A DNA stretch of 64,000 nt from Anaerolineales bacterium (GCA_020634855.1 JACKAU010000010.1:310001-374000), one strand, 5' to 3'. Positions 26,176 to 35,606 are shown, numbered from the stretch's first letter. The notes: generated by a model not told the origin, from the sequence alone. Program-made: numbers and translations.

Positions 26176-26433
26176 ATGAGTTTCTTCGATCGCTTGCTGG
26201 GCCGCAAAGAGTCAAATAGTAGCAATGTTGCCAAAAATCGTCTACAATTAGTATTGGTTCATGATCGGGTGGATCTGTCGCCCGGAAAAATGGACCAGCT
26301 AAAAGATGATTTAATTGAGGTTATTTCAAAATACGTTGAAATCGATCAACATGGCATCGACATCGCCCTCACCAATAGCAACCGGCAAAGTCGCCTTACC
26401 GCCCAAATCCCTGTGGTTAACGTTCGTAAGTAA
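26176..26433 (+). CDS. minE: Cell division topological specificity factor MinE
   Basis: 85 residues, usual size. N-terminal amphipathic segment MSFFDRLLGRKES for membrane contact; then KNRLQLVLVHDRVDLSPGKM, the MinD-binding and conformational-switch strand; then the dimerisation domain. It stimulates MinD ATPase and drives pole-to-pole dynamics. GAGGGA precedes the ATG. Its presence means a Min oscillator rather than a DivIVA-anchored MinCD system. Confidence 0.93.
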   Translation: MSFFDRLLGRKESNSSNVAKNRLQLVLVHDRVDLSPGKMDQLKDDLIEVISKYVEIDQHGIDIALTNSNRQSRLTAQIPVVNVRK

Positions 26434-26479
26434 GGCGCTTTGCGGCCTCGATTCCCCAGTTGCAATAAGGATAAAATAA

Positions 26480-27580
26480 ATGGATCGTCGAATCTGGCGA
26501 CAATTTGATTTGGTGCTGGTTGGAATTGTCGTACTTTTGATTTTGTACGGCGTTATTATGGTGTTTAGCGCCAATCAAAACCAGGAAGATTTAAGAGATT
26601 TATGGTGGACTCAACTCACTCGGGCTGGCCTTGGTTTGGGGTTGCTGGTGGCCGTTGCAGCCATCGACTACCGGTATTATGCTTCGCTGCATAGATTCCT
26701 CTACGTGGTTATGCTGATATTTTTAGGAACGCTGTTTTTAGCGGCTGAGTTAACCGCCGGAACGCTCCGTTGGTTGGATTTTACCTTATTCCCGGTCCAG
26801 CCCAGCGAGATTGCCAAGATCATTATTATTATCGTCACCGCCAAACTCTTGGCCGACCGTGACGGCGAGATGAATAAATTAAGCAATTTGTTTTACTCAA
26901 TGATAGTCATTGTGCCCCCGTTGGTCTTGATTTATCTTCAGCCCGATTTGGGAACGACCATTATTGCCGCCGTGGTTTGGCTGATTATGGTCTTGATGGC
27001 CGGAGGCAACCTGTTTCATATTGGGCTGGTAGGATTGGGGGGGATATTGGTTAGTCCGATTATCTGGCTAACGATGGCGGAGTACCAGCGTGACCGGGTG
27101 CTACTCTTTATGAACCCAGACCAAACCGATCCGTCATATTTTAACATTCAGCAGGCTCTCATTAGTATCGGTTCGGGTGGTTTGCTGGGCAAAGGGTTCA
27201 GTATTGGCACGCAAAACCAGCTTCACTTTTTACGGGTTCGCCATACCGATTTTATTTTTTCGGTCATCGGCGAGGAATTGGGGATGCTAGGGGCATTGTT
27301 GCTCTTTCTGTTGATTGTTGGGGTCATTTGGCGTATTTTACGGGCCGCCGATTTGACCAAAGACCCGTTTGGTCGATCGATTTGTATTGGCGTCGCCGCC
27401 CTGATCTTCTTTCAATCCTTTGTGAATTTGGGAGTGAATTTAGGGCTGCTGCCGGTCACGGGTACACCGTTGCCTTTTGTAAGTTACGGCGGTAGTTCAC
27501 TGTTTGCCTTTCTCATTGCTTTAGGTTTGGTTCAGAGTGTGCTTATGCGGCACAAGGCCCTGGACTTCGAAGAGGTTTAG
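26480..27580 (+). CDS. rodA: SEDS glycosyltransferase RodA
   Basis: 366 residues, about ten TM helices. Family motifs: LRWLDFTLFPVQPSEIAKI with the QPSE loop, YLQPDLGTTI with the conserved Asp, and a C-terminal PVTGTPLPFVSYGGSSL, the SEDS signature. It polymerises lipid II with PBP2 as partner. RodA rather than FtsW is called because of linkage to mreBCD-mrdA. AAGGA precedes the ATG. The operon ends here at the strong terminator. Confidence 0.92.
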   Translation: MDRRIWRQFDLVLVGIVVLLILYGVIMVFSANQNQEDLRDLWWTQLTRAGLGLGLLVAVAAIDYRYYASLHRFLYVVMLIFLGTLFLAAELTAGTLRWLDFTLFPVQPSEIAKIIIIIVTAKLLADRDGEMNKLSNLFYSMIVIVPPLVLIYLQPDLGTTIIAAVVWLIMVLMAGGNLFHIGLVGLGGILVSPIIWLTMAEYQRDRVLLFMNPDQTDPSYFNIQQALISIGSGGLLGKGFSIGTQNQLHFLRVRHTDFIFSVIGEELGMLGALLLFLLIVGVIWRILRAADLTKDPFGRSICIGVAALIFFQSFVNLGVNLGLLPVTGTPLPFVSYGGSSLFAFLIALGLVQSVLMRHKALDFEEV

Positions 27581-27600
27581 CTATACCCGTTTAATATACC

Positions 27601-27648
27601 TGGGTCATGGAGGACAAACTTGAATTTGTCCTCCATGACCCATTTTTT
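27601..27648 (+). terminator. Rho-independent terminator after rodA
   Basis: TGGGTCATGGAGGACAAA (27601-27618) is the perfect reverse complement of 27625-27642, with a 6-base loop CTTGAA and a run of T following. The 18-bp stem is the strongest in the window and closes the mre-min-rodA operon. Confidence 0.92.
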
Positions 27649-27706
27649 GAAATACGTTTAGCCCTCAAAAAGGACATCCAATGACGCTCACGACACACAT
27701 TTCAAA

Positions 27707-28132
27707 TTGGGGGTGCGGATTGTAGCCCTGTGGTCTCTGGCTTTGGCCTTTCTGGCGTTTGCCTATATACTACACCTGACCAGCGCAGTCGGCCTAAGCA
27801 GTAACGAACTGGGTGATCAACTACAAGTATGGATTATCCTGGTGATGAACATCCTCTTTTGTCTGGGATTTCTTGTTTGCAGTTATGGGCTATGGTTCAG
27901 ACATAACTGGGGCCGCCTGGGTTTTTTATGGGTTATTGGTATTTGGTCCGGTTTTAATCTGATAGCCGTGCTTGACCCTGGTGTTTTGTTTACCACCAGT
28001 CAAAACTATTCCACAACGACGTTGGCTTTGAACGGCTTGCGCTTTGCCGCCACCCTGTTGATCCCGCTGTGGTATCTTAACAGACCTCAAATAAAGTCAA
28101 TTTTTGTTATCCCACAGCCGAGTGAGCTTTAA
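27707..28132 (+). CDS. Small four-helix membrane protein, unknown; N-terminus probably frameshifted
   Basis: 141 residues from TTG 27707 as it stands, with about four TM helices and no recognisable family. The start is doubtful. An ATG at 27681 has AAAGGA six bases upstream and reads MTLTTHISNWG, but then runs into a stop. Adding one G to the five-G run at about 27709 would join that start to the frame here as ...HISNWGVRIVALW. So either the true gene is 27681-28132 with a one-base deletion (real or an assembly error), or a weak TTG/GTG start is used. It lies between the rodA terminator and gltX, probably co-transcribed with gltX. Confidence 0.6.
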   Translation: MGVRIVALWSLALAFLAFAYILHLTSAVGLSSNELGDQLQVWIILVMNILFCLGFLVCSYGLWFRHNWGRLGFLWVIGIWSGFNLIAVLDPGVLFTTSQNYSTTTLALNGLRFAATLLIPLWYLNRPQIKSIFVIPQPSEL

Positions 28133-28152
28133 AATTTAGGAAGTGACCTTTT

Positions 28153-29640
28153 ATGACGATGTCAACCAAACCGGTTCGGGTTCGATACGCGCCCAGCCCA
28201 ACCGGTGATTTTCACGTTGGCGGCGCGCGAACAGCATTATTCAATTATCTCTTTGCCCGCCATAACGGCGGGAAATTTATTCTTCGCATCGAAGACACTG
28301 ATCAGAAGCGCTACAACCCTGAAGCTGTAGAGTGGCTGTTAAACGGACTGCGCTATCTGGGCCTAGATTGGGATGAAGGCCCAGAAGTTGGCGGCGATTA
28401 CGGTCCCTACGTCCAGACCGAACGGCTGTCGATTTACCGCCAATATTACCAACAACTGCTCGACCAGGGGTTGGCTTATCGCTGCTTTGCCACCCCTGAG
28501 GAATTGGAAGAGATGCGTCGCGAGCGCAAACCAAAAGGGCTGCCGACCTATGACCGGCGCTATCGAGACTATGATCCCAACCAGGCCATAGCTAGAGCTG
28601 ATAGCGGCGAAAGCCACGTCATCCGTATCAAACTGCCGGTCGATGGCAGTATTACCGTGCATGACGTGATTCGGGGCGACATCACCTTTCAAAATGACAA
28701 TCTCGAAGATGTTATCATCGTCAAGTCCGATGGTATTCCCACCTACCACCTGGCCAACGTCATCGACGACCATCTGATGGACATCAGCCACGTTTTGCGC
28801 GGCGATGAGTGGGTCAGCAGTATGCCGCTGCATATCCATCTGTACAACGCCTTTGGCTGGGAACCGCCGGTAATGGCGCACCTGCCGGTTATCCTCAACC
28901 CCACCGGTCGAGGTAAAATGAGCAAGCGCGAGTCGCGTGCGCCGGATGGCCGCGTCCTACCGGTTTTTGTGCGAACTTTTGAGGAACTCGGCTACCTGTC
29001 CGACGCGATGGTGAACTACATGGCGCTGGTCGGCTGGAGCTACGATGACAAAACCGAGATTATGGATCGCGAGGAGTTGATCGACCGCTTCAGTTTGGAT
29101 CGGGTCAACGCCTCACCTGCCTCGTGGAATTATGACAAACTCGATTATTTCAACGGCGTCTATCTCCGGGCGCTCACTCCTGAAGCGTTAACGGACTTAG
29201 TCATGCCCTATTTGGCAAAAGCCGGCATCAACGCCGATAGAGCCACGATGGTCAAAATTGCGCCCTTTATTCAGGAGCGGCTCAATGTTTTGAGCGATGT
29301 CAGCAATTGGGTTGACTTTTTCTTTATCGACGAACTGCCGCCCTATGATCTCAACCTGTTGGTACCCAAAAAGATGAGTTTGGCCGACGTGCCGCCTATT
29401 CTCACCGCAGCCCGCGACACCCTGGCCAAAACCGAGTTTAATCACGATGCTATCGACGCGGCCCTGCGCCAGAGTGTCAAAGCTTTGGGTATCAAAGCGG
29501 GACAGATGTTCCAACCGATCCGGATTGCCGTCTGCGGTAAACTGGTCGCCCCACCCTTATTTAATACGCTAGAAATTCTGGGCCGCGAAACCGTTCTGAA
29601 ACGGCTCGACCAAGCGATCAGCCGGCTCGAACAAAATTAA
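28153..29640 (+). CDS. gltX: Glutamyl-tRNA synthetase
   Basis: 495 residues, class I synthetase. The HIGH motif appears as PTGDFHVGGARTA (res ~12-24) and the second ATP motif as GKMSKRES (res ~255). FILRIEDTDQKRYN is the family's typical early block. It charges tRNA-Glu in the cytoplasm. A separate glnS is encoded 670 bases downstream, so glutaminylation here probably does not depend only on GatCAB. Confidence 0.95.
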   Translation: MTMSTKPVRVRYAPSPTGDFHVGGARTALFNYLFARHNGGKFILRIEDTDQKRYNPEAVEWLLNGLRYLGLDWDEGPEVGGDYGPYVQTERLSIYRQYYQQLLDQGLAYRCFATPEELEEMRRERKPKGLPTYDRRYRDYDPNQAIARADSGESHVIRIKLPVDGSITVHDVIRGDITFQNDNLEDVIIVKSDGIPTYHLANVIDDHLMDISHVLRGDEWVSSMPLHIHLYNAFGWEPPVMAHLPVILNPTGRGKMSKRESRAPDGRVLPVFVRTFEELGYLSDAMVNYMALVGWSYDDKTEIMDREELIDRFSLDRVNASPASWNYDKLDYFNGVYLRALTPEALTDLVMPYLAKAGINADRATMVKIAPFIQERLNVLSDVSNWVDFFFIDELPPYDLNLLVPKKMSLADVPPILTAARDTLAKTEFNHDAIDAALRQSVKALGIKAGQMFQPIRIAVCGKLVAPPLFNTLEILGRETVLKRLDQAISRLEQN

Positions 29641-29741
29641 TAATCGGGTAAACCCTGTTAATCTTGTCGTAAAAATATGATTATTTAGAGATGAAAACGA
29701 CTTATAAAGAAGAGGAAATACAGTAAGGAAAGGGAATTATT

Positions 29742-30296
29742 ATGGCTGCAACACCGTCCACCATGTTACCATTAGGGACTAGCGCTCCCTTATTTACTCT
29801 GCCTGACACAGTCAGCGGAGATATGATCGATCTAGCCGATGTGAAATCAGATAAAGCCAATGTTGTTATGTTTATTTGTAACCACTGCCCCTACGTCAAG
29901 CACGTTAACAGCCAACTGGTTCAACTGGCAAATGACTACCAGCCCAAAGATGTGACCATTCTGGCCATTAGCTCAAACGACATTGTTAGCCATCCTGGTG
30001 ATGCACCAGATAAAATGAAGGAAGTAGCCAAAACGGTCGGGTATCCCTTCCCTTATCTCTTCGATGAAACGCAAGAGGTGGCCAGAACCTACCAGGCGGC
30101 TTGCACCCCCGATTTTTATCTCTTTGATGGAGATTTAAAACTGGTCTATCGTGGCCAGTTTGACGACTCTCGTCCTGGCAATAACGTGCCCGTAACGGGC
30201 CAAGATTTGCGGGCTGCTCTCGATGCGGTGCTAAGCGGCGACCAGCCCGATCCCAACCAGACCCCGAGTATGGGCTGTAACATTAAATGGAAATAG
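29742..30296 (+). CDS. Thioredoxin-fold protein, AhpC/TSA or TlpA-like
   Basis: 184 residues. It starts with the peroxiredoxin-like APLFTLPDTVSG strand, then VVMFICNHCPYVKHV with a CxxC pair (Cys46, Cys49). VARTYQAACTPDFYLFD contains the cis-Pro region and one more Cys. Such CNHCPY proteins are a common family of uncharacterised thioredoxin-like oxidoreductases; the function is probably thiol redox or peroxide reduction in the cytoplasm, as there is no signal peptide. glnS starts 12 bases downstream, so they are co-transcribed. Confidence 0.82.
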   Translation: MAATPSTMLPLGTSAPLFTLPDTVSGDMIDLADVKSDKANVVMFICNHCPYVKHVNSQLVQLANDYQPKDVTILAISSNDIVSHPGDAPDKMKEVAKTVGYPFPYLFDETQEVARTYQAACTPDFYLFDGDLKLVYRGQFDDSRPGNNVPVTGQDLRAALDAVLSGDQPDPNQTPSMGCNIKWK

Positions 30297-30308
30297 GGAG
30301 ATGATTGA

Positions 30309-31994
30309 ATGACCAACGACCAAACCCCACCCCCGAACTTTATCAAAAAGATGATTGAGGAAGATATCGAGTCCGGTAAATACAACGGCCGGGTGCATAC
30401 CCGCTTTCCTCCGGAGCCCAACGGCTACCTCCACATCGGCCATGCCAAATCGATTTGCCTTAACTTTGGTTTGGCGAATGAATTCAACGGCCTATGTAAT
30501 CTGCGGTTTGATGATACCAACCCGATCAAAGAGGAACAGGAGTACATCGACTCGATCAAAGCCGATGTCCGCTGGCTTGGCTTCGATTGGGATGATCGGG
30601 AATTTTATGCGTCCGACTATTTCGGCCAGCTTTACGAATGGGCGATTAAGCTGATCAAAGATGGCCACGCCTACGTTGACAGCCTCAGCGCCGATGAAAT
30701 TCGGGCCTATCGAGGTACGCTGACCGAGCCGGGCCGCGAAAGCCCTTACCGGGACCGTTCGGTTGAAGAAAACCTTGATCTGTTCGAGCGGATGAAGAAC
30801 GGCGAGTTTGAAGATGGCAGCCACGTCCTGCGGGCCAAAATCGATATGGCCTCCGGTAACTTAAATATGCGCGATCCGGTGTTGTACCGCATTCTTCACG
30901 CCGAACACCCGCGTACCGGCGACGCGTGGTGCATTTACCCGATGTACGATTACGCGCACGGCCAATCCGACTCGATTGAAGGCATTACCTACTCGATTTG
31001 TACCTTGGAGTTTGAAGATCATCGCCCGCTATACAATTGGTTTTTGGACGAGCTGGACATTTACCATCCCCAGCAAATCGAGTTCGCCCGCCTTAATCTG
31101 ACCTATACCGTGATGAGTAAGCGCAAGCTGCTGCGATTGGTTAAAGATGGCCTGGTCAACGGTTGGGACGATCCTCGGATGCCGACCATCTCCGGCATGC
31201 GCCGGCGCGGCTATCCGCCGCAAGCCATTCGCGATTTTGCCGAACGCATTGGCGTGGCCAAAAACGACAGCACCATCGATTTTGCCTTGTTAGAATACTG
31301 CTTGCGCCAGGAGTTGAACCAGAGTGCTGCCAGGGTAATGGCCATTCTCGATCCACTGAAGGTGGTTATCACCAATTATCCGGATGATAAAGTAGAGTAT
31401 GCTGAAGCGGTCAATAACCAGGAGGATGCTTCGGCCGGCACCCGCCAGGTGCCTTTCTCAAAAGAGGTTTACATTGAACGTGATGATTTCCAGGAGATTC
31501 CCCACAAGAAATTCTTCCGACTGGCTCCCGGTCGAGAAGTCCGGCTGATGCACGCCTATTACATCACCTGCACCGATGTGATCAAGGATGAAAACGGCGA
31601 CATTGTCGAACTGCACTGCACCTACGATCCTGAAACCTGGGGCGGCGACTCGCCGGATGGGCGCCGGGTCAAGGGGACGCTACACTGGGTTTCGGCGGCT
31701 CATGCCCTTAACGCCGAAGTGCGTTTATACGATCATCTCTTTACCCAGGAAAATCCCGAGGATGTAGAAGATGACCAGGATTTTACCGTTAATTTGAATC
31801 CTGATTCGCTGCAAGTCATTGCCCAGGCCAAAGTTGAGCCAAGTTTGGCCGGCGCGGAACCGGGCAGCCGTTATCAATTTCTGCGGACAGCATATTTCTG
31901 TGTTGACCCTGATTCAACCCCCGATCATCTTGTTTTCAACCGTACCGTTACCCTGCGCGACACCTGGGCCAAAGTGCAGAAAAAATCGAAGTAA
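30309..31994 (+). CDS. glnS: Glutaminyl-tRNA synthetase
   Basis: 561 residues. HIGH motif in RFPPEPNGYLHIGHAKS (res ~30-48), KMSK-type motif VMSKRKLLRLV, and FDDTNP instead of the GltX-type FRIEDTD, which marks GlnRS. A C-terminal two-barrel anticodon-binding domain follows. GlnRS is of eukaryotic origin and patchily spread among bacteria. Confidence 0.95.
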   Translation: MTNDQTPPPNFIKKMIEEDIESGKYNGRVHTRFPPEPNGYLHIGHAKSICLNFGLANEFNGLCNLRFDDTNPIKEEQEYIDSIKADVRWLGFDWDDREFYASDYFGQLYEWAIKLIKDGHAYVDSLSADEIRAYRGTLTEPGRESPYRDRSVEENLDLFERMKNGEFEDGSHVLRAKIDMASGNLNMRDPVLYRILHAEHPRTGDAWCIYPMYDYAHGQSDSIEGITYSICTLEFEDHRPLYNWFLDELDIYHPQQIEFARLNLTYTVMSKRKLLRLVKDGLVNGWDDPRMPTISGMRRRGYPPQAIRDFAERIGVAKNDSTIDFALLEYCLRQELNQSAARVMAILDPLKVVITNYPDDKVEYAEAVNNQEDASAGTRQVPFSKEVYIERDDFQEIPHKKFFRLAPGREVRLMHAYYITCTDVIKDENGDIVELHCTYDPETWGGDSPDGRRVKGTLHWVSAAHALNAEVRLYDHLFTQENPEDVEDDQDFTVNLNPDSLQVIAQAKVEPSLAGAEPGSRYQFLRTAYFCVDPDSTPDHLVFNRTVTLRDTWAKVQKKSK

Positions 31995-32069
31995 TATTTG
32001 ATTCTTGGCCATATTTGTGGCAAAGTATCACCATTGTTTTACACACCGTAATACTTAAAGGACAGTACT

Positions 32070-32936
32070 ATGACCGATCTCGAACAGAATGAAAGCGTCG
32101 ATGAACCGCTTAATGAAGAACCTTCTCTTCCGGACCCGGAAGCTGTAGTAGATGAAGCTGTAGTAGATATTGAAGAGAAGCCCGTTGAAGACGTGGCCCA
32201 CCCTCAAGCGATTGAGGAAGTTCCCTCGAAATCTTCGTCAAATCCATGGTTGCTGCTGGTTGTTGGGCTACTAATCGGTGGCTTGGGTGGATTTTATCTC
32301 CGGCCGCTCATCTTCCCGGAGCAGCCGTCGGTGGTCGCTCCGCTGGCCAGCGTCGGATCTTCGGATGAGATGAATGAGCTTGATCCCTACCAGGCGGTGA
32401 TGATGGCCGTCAGTTCAGGCGCCCGCCATTACCAGGGACAGGCCGAAGCGCCGATTACCATTGTTGAATTTGGTGATTTCAACTGCGGTTACTGCGCTCG
32501 CTGGGCCAAGGAAGTTTTGCCGAAAATCAACGAAAAATATATCGAAACCGGTAAAGTGAAGATGGCATTTGTTCACTTTCCCATTCTGGGGGCCGACTCG
32601 ATGCAGGCGGCTGAAGCGTCAGAATGTGCGGCTCAGCAAGATCGATTTTGGGATTATCATAACACCATGTACGAGAACGTCGGCATTGGTTATACCCCAG
32701 CGAACCTAACCAAACTGGCCGATCAGGTTGGTCTGGATACCGCTGCTTTTGATCAGTGTTTGGCTTCCTACACCGATACAAGCTCGTTGGAAGATGATAT
32801 TCGTTTGGCTCAAATTATGGGGGTGCGAGGAACTCCGGCCTTTTTGGTCAACGGTGTTCCCTTGGCCGGCGCTTACCCTTATGAGGAATTCGAGCGCATT
32901 ATAGACGAGCTTTTGGGTGACAACACCAGCGGCTAA
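32070..32936 (+). CDS. Membrane-anchored DsbA-family thiol oxidoreductase
   Basis: 288 residues. A cytoplasmic acidic Glu-rich N-terminus (res 1-55), one TM helix (res ~58-78), then an extracellular DsbA-like domain with FGDFNCGYCARW (Cys139, Cys142) and a cis-Pro motif VRGTPAFLVNG. Such proteins form or isomerise disulfides in secreted proteins. A strong terminator follows. Confidence 0.9.
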   Translation: MTDLEQNESVDEPLNEEPSLPDPEAVVDEAVVDIEEKPVEDVAHPQAIEEVPSKSSSNPWLLLVVGLLIGGLGGFYLRPLIFPEQPSVVAPLASVGSSDEMNELDPYQAVMMAVSSGARHYQGQAEAPITIVEFGDFNCGYCARWAKEVLPKINEKYIETGKVKMAFVHFPILGADSMQAAEASECAAQQDRFWDYHNTMYENVGIGYTPANLTKLADQVGLDTAAFDQCLASYTDTSSLEDDIRLAQIMGVRGTPAFLVNGVPLAGAYPYEEFERIIDELLGDNTSG

Positions 32937-32955
32937 GTTCTTGGACTAAATAAAC

Positions 32956-32990
32956 AAAAGGGGCGGCTTATAGGCCGCCCCTTTTGTTTT
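32956..32990 (+). terminator. Rho-independent terminator after the DsbA-like gene
   Basis: AAAAGGGGCGGC (32956-32967) pairs perfectly with GCCGCCCCTTTT (32974-32985), 6-base loop, then GTTTT. The A-run on the left lets it act on the opposite strand too, where the next gene converges. Confidence 0.92.
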
Positions 32991-33046
32991 GGCAGAAAAA
33001 GATCATGTTCTGATCCACCTCAAGATCTGAGCGTTTTAATGAGAAG

Positions 33047-33409
33047 CTAGGCAAAAAAGTACATAACCGACCAACCCAGCAGAACACCAAGGCCAACGCT
33101 AATGATTCCGATAATTCCGTAATAAGTGAACTTAATGACGTCTTTATAAAATTCATCAAGGTCACAAATTATTCCGATGACAAATCCGGTGGTCAGGCCG
33201 ATATACGTAAGCGGTTCAAAAATTTCTATAAAATCGCTCCCCAGCGTATAAATTCCGATCACACTAATAACTTTTCCCAACAGTGCAAAAATCGCGCTGT
33301 TAAGCATAATGGCAAATCCCCGCACAATTTTGGCCCGATGCGCGGCTAGTGTGATTTCTACCCAATTTGTTCGTATTTTATTATAAAGATTGGCTTTGTT
33401 AATGACCAT
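33047..33409 (-). CDS. Small membrane protein, unknown
   Basis: 120 residues. Start ATG 33409 with AGGGGG upstream. Three hydrophobic stretches: AIMLNSAIFALLGKVISVIG, LTYIGLTTGFVIGIICDL and IIGIISVGLGVLLGWSVMYFF. No family recognised. A/T-rich codons and isolation between two terminating operons suggest an accessory gene. It has no overlapping gene on the other strand, which supports it being real. Confidence 0.6.
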   Translation of the reverse strand: MVINKANLYNKIRTNWVEITLAAHRAKIVRGFAIMLNSAIFALLGKVISVIGIYTLGSDFIEIFEPLTYIGLTTGFVIGIICDLDEFYKDVIKFTYYGIIGIISVGLGVLLGWSVMYFFA

Positions 33410-33600
33410 GATTACCCCCTACTTCTCCGCTTATATAAAACTCCTGAAAGATTGATTTGATCTCAATTCTATCTAAATAATCGTGGAGGCAGATTAATAG
33501 TTTATTTGAAATAAGTTATAATTTATCACAGGAATTGGGTTGAATTGATGTTATACTCATTAAAATTATTCATTTAAACTATTTCCGCCTGTCCTTCATT

Positions 33601-33629
33601 TTGACTCGCCTTATCCTTCGTGCTACACT
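33601..33629 (+). promoter_or_regulatory. Promoter of pheA-aroF
   Basis: TTGACT at 33601-33606, 17-base spacer, TACACT at 33624-33629 preceded by TGC. The predicted start is about 27 bases upstream of the pheA ATG, with AGAGG in between. The best -35/-10 pair in the window. Confidence 0.75.
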
Positions 33630-33662
33630 GCCTGCCGCAAATTTTGAGGATTAGAGGCTAAC

Positions 33663-34544
33663 ATGACAACTGTAGCGTTTCAAGGGGTTGGCGGCGCCTA
33701 CTCAGAGACCGCGATTTATCAATATTTTGGACCAACGACCAAAACGATAACCTGTTCTTCCTTAGCGGAGGTTTTTGCTGCCGTGGAAACGCGGCAGGCT
33801 GATTTGGGTATTCTGCCGGTGGAAAACGCGCTGACCGGCTCCCATCCAATGGCCTACGAATTGCTGATGGAGCGCGACTTACGCATTCAAGCGGAGATTA
33901 TCATGCGTATTCAGCATACGTTAATGGTCACTCCGGGGACAAAATTGTCAAACTTAAGACGGGTTCGTTCTTCATCCCAGTCGCTCCGGCAGTGTGAGAA
34001 GTTTATCCAGCGCTATAAATTGGAGGAAATCCCGGCCTTTGACACCGCCGGCAGCGCCCGTGATCTGGCCGAGAATCCTGAAGCCGACCTCGGCGTTATT
34101 GCCAGTAAATTAGCGGCTGACATCTACCATCTTGATGTCCTTGAAGAAGATATTCAAGATGCGCCTTTTAACTACACCCGTTTCTTTTTGCTTGGCAACG
34201 AAGATCCACCCCGCGCCCAGCGCTCAAAGACTTCCCTTATCTTCAGCGCTCGTCACCTGCCGGGTTCACTCTACCATTGCCTGGGGGAATTTGCCGAACG
34301 CAACATTAACCTGACCAAAATCGAGTCTCGCCCGCGCCGTAATCGGCCGTGGCAGTATCTATTTTATCTGGATTTTGAAGGACATTGGCAAGATCCGGTC
34401 GCCGAATCCGCTCTGCTCGGCCTGCTGCGACGGGCGGGCTTTGTGAAGATGCTTGGTTCTTACCCCATGGCCACCACCCCCCACCCCGAAGATAAAGAAA
34501 CGCTCATTGTTAAGAATGGGGCTACCGGAGAAGCGGTCTTATGA
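33663..34544 (+). CDS. pheA: Prephenate dehydratase
   Basis: 293 residues. The catalytic domain starts VAFQGVGGAYSETA and includes DTAGSARDLAE, and FFLLGNEDPP-type residues close it. The C-terminal ACT domain (TSLIFSARHLPGSLYHCL, then NLTKIESRPRR) is the phenylalanine feedback site, with the ESRP motif intact. It converts prephenate to phenylpyruvate. There is no chorismate mutase domain in this protein. Overlaps aroF by four bases (ATGA). Confidence 0.94.
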   Translation: MTTVAFQGVGGAYSETAIYQYFGPTTKTITCSSLAEVFAAVETRQADLGILPVENALTGSHPMAYELLMERDLRIQAEIIMRIQHTLMVTPGTKLSNLRRVRSSSQSLRQCEKFIQRYKLEEIPAFDTAGSARDLAENPEADLGVIASKLAADIYHLDVLEEDIQDAPFNYTRFFLLGNEDPPRAQRSKTSLIFSARHLPGSLYHCLGEFAERNINLTKIESRPRRNRPWQYLFYLDFEGHWQDPVAESALLGLLRRAGFVKMLGSYPMATTPHPEDKETLIVKNGATGEAVL

Positions 34545-35557
34545 TCATCATCATGGACTCCGAAGCGACACCGTTTCAAATCGACAATGTCATTGCCGAG
34601 GCCGAAGGCTATGGCTGGCAGACACACCTGTCTCAGGGTTCCGGTAATACCGTGATTGGCCTACAGGGCAACGGCCAACCGCTTGACCTTTTTAAAGTTG
34701 GCCAGATGCCCGGTGTCCGGGAGACGATGGCCATTACTCAGCAATTCAAACTGGCCAGTCGCACCTTTAGCCCGGAAGACACAACCTTCAAAGTTAGAGA
34801 CGTGACGGTGGGTAATAATGAGCTGGTGGTTATCGCCGGCCCGTGCAGCGTGGAAAGTCGTGAGCAGCTACTTGAAACAGCGCACGCGGTTAAGGAAGCC
34901 GGAGCAACGATGCTGCGAGGCGGCGCGTATAAACCGCGCAGTTCTCCCTACAGCTTTCAAGGCCTTGGCGAAACAGGGCTAAAATTATTGGCGGAAGCCC
35001 GTGAAGCGACGGGGTTACCCGTTGTAACCGAAGTGATGTCACCCACTAAAGTGGCTTTAGTGGCGGTTTATGCCGATGTACTGCAAATTGGGGCGCGGAA
35101 TATGCAAAATTATGATCTGCTTAACGCGGTTGGGCAGGCCCAAAAACCGGTATTGCTCAAGCGAGGCATGTCCGCCACCTTGGAGGATCTGCTGATGGCG
35201 GCCGAGTATATTTTGCGGCATGGCAACACCCAAGTGATGCTGTGCGAACGGGGTGTCCGTACGTTTGACACCAAATATACCCGCAACACCTTTGATGTCA
35301 ATGCTATTCCGCTGCTAAAAGAACTGTCTCACCTGCCGGTTATCGCCGATCCCAGCCACGGCATTGGCATCCGGCGGCACGTGCTGCCGATCACATTGTC
35401 GAGTGTGGCCGCCGGTGCGGATGGACTGATTATCGAAACCCACCCGGACCCTGATAAAGCGGTGTCCGATGGTCCGCAGTCTCTAACCTTGCCTCAATTT
35501 GCTGACTTGATGAATAGAGTTCGAAGGATGGCGTCGGCTGTTGGGCGCAGTTGTTGA
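34541..35557 (+). CDS. aroF: 3-deoxy-7-phosphoheptulonate (DAHP) synthase, type I-beta
   Basis: 338 residues: an N-terminal ferredoxin-like domain (res ~1-70) and a TIM barrel with VVIAGPCSVES, GGAYKPRSSPYSFQG, LQIGARNMQN and DPSHGIG. This is the short Bacillus/Thermotoga-like form, in which the N-domain acts in feedback control. It condenses PEP and erythrose-4-phosphate to start the shikimate pathway. Coupling to pheA puts the first step and the Phe branch step in one unit. Confidence 0.94.
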   Translation: MIIIMDSEATPFQIDNVIAEAEGYGWQTHLSQGSGNTVIGLQGNGQPLDLFKVGQMPGVRETMAITQQFKLASRTFSPEDTTFKVRDVTVGNNELVVIAGPCSVESREQLLETAHAVKEAGATMLRGGAYKPRSSPYSFQGLGETGLKLLAEAREATGLPVVTEVMSPTKVALVAVYADVLQIGARNMQNYDLLNAVGQAQKPVLLKRGMSATLEDLLMAAEYILRHGNTQVMLCERGVRTFDTKYTRNTFDVNAIPLLKELSHLPVIADPSHGIGIRRHVLPITLSSVAAGADGLIIETHPDPDKAVSDGPQSLTLPQFADLMNRVRRMASAVGRSC

Positions 35558-35606
35558 GAGATTAAGAGAGGACTAAACTTCTGTCCTAACAACGCTGCCG
35601 TAATCC

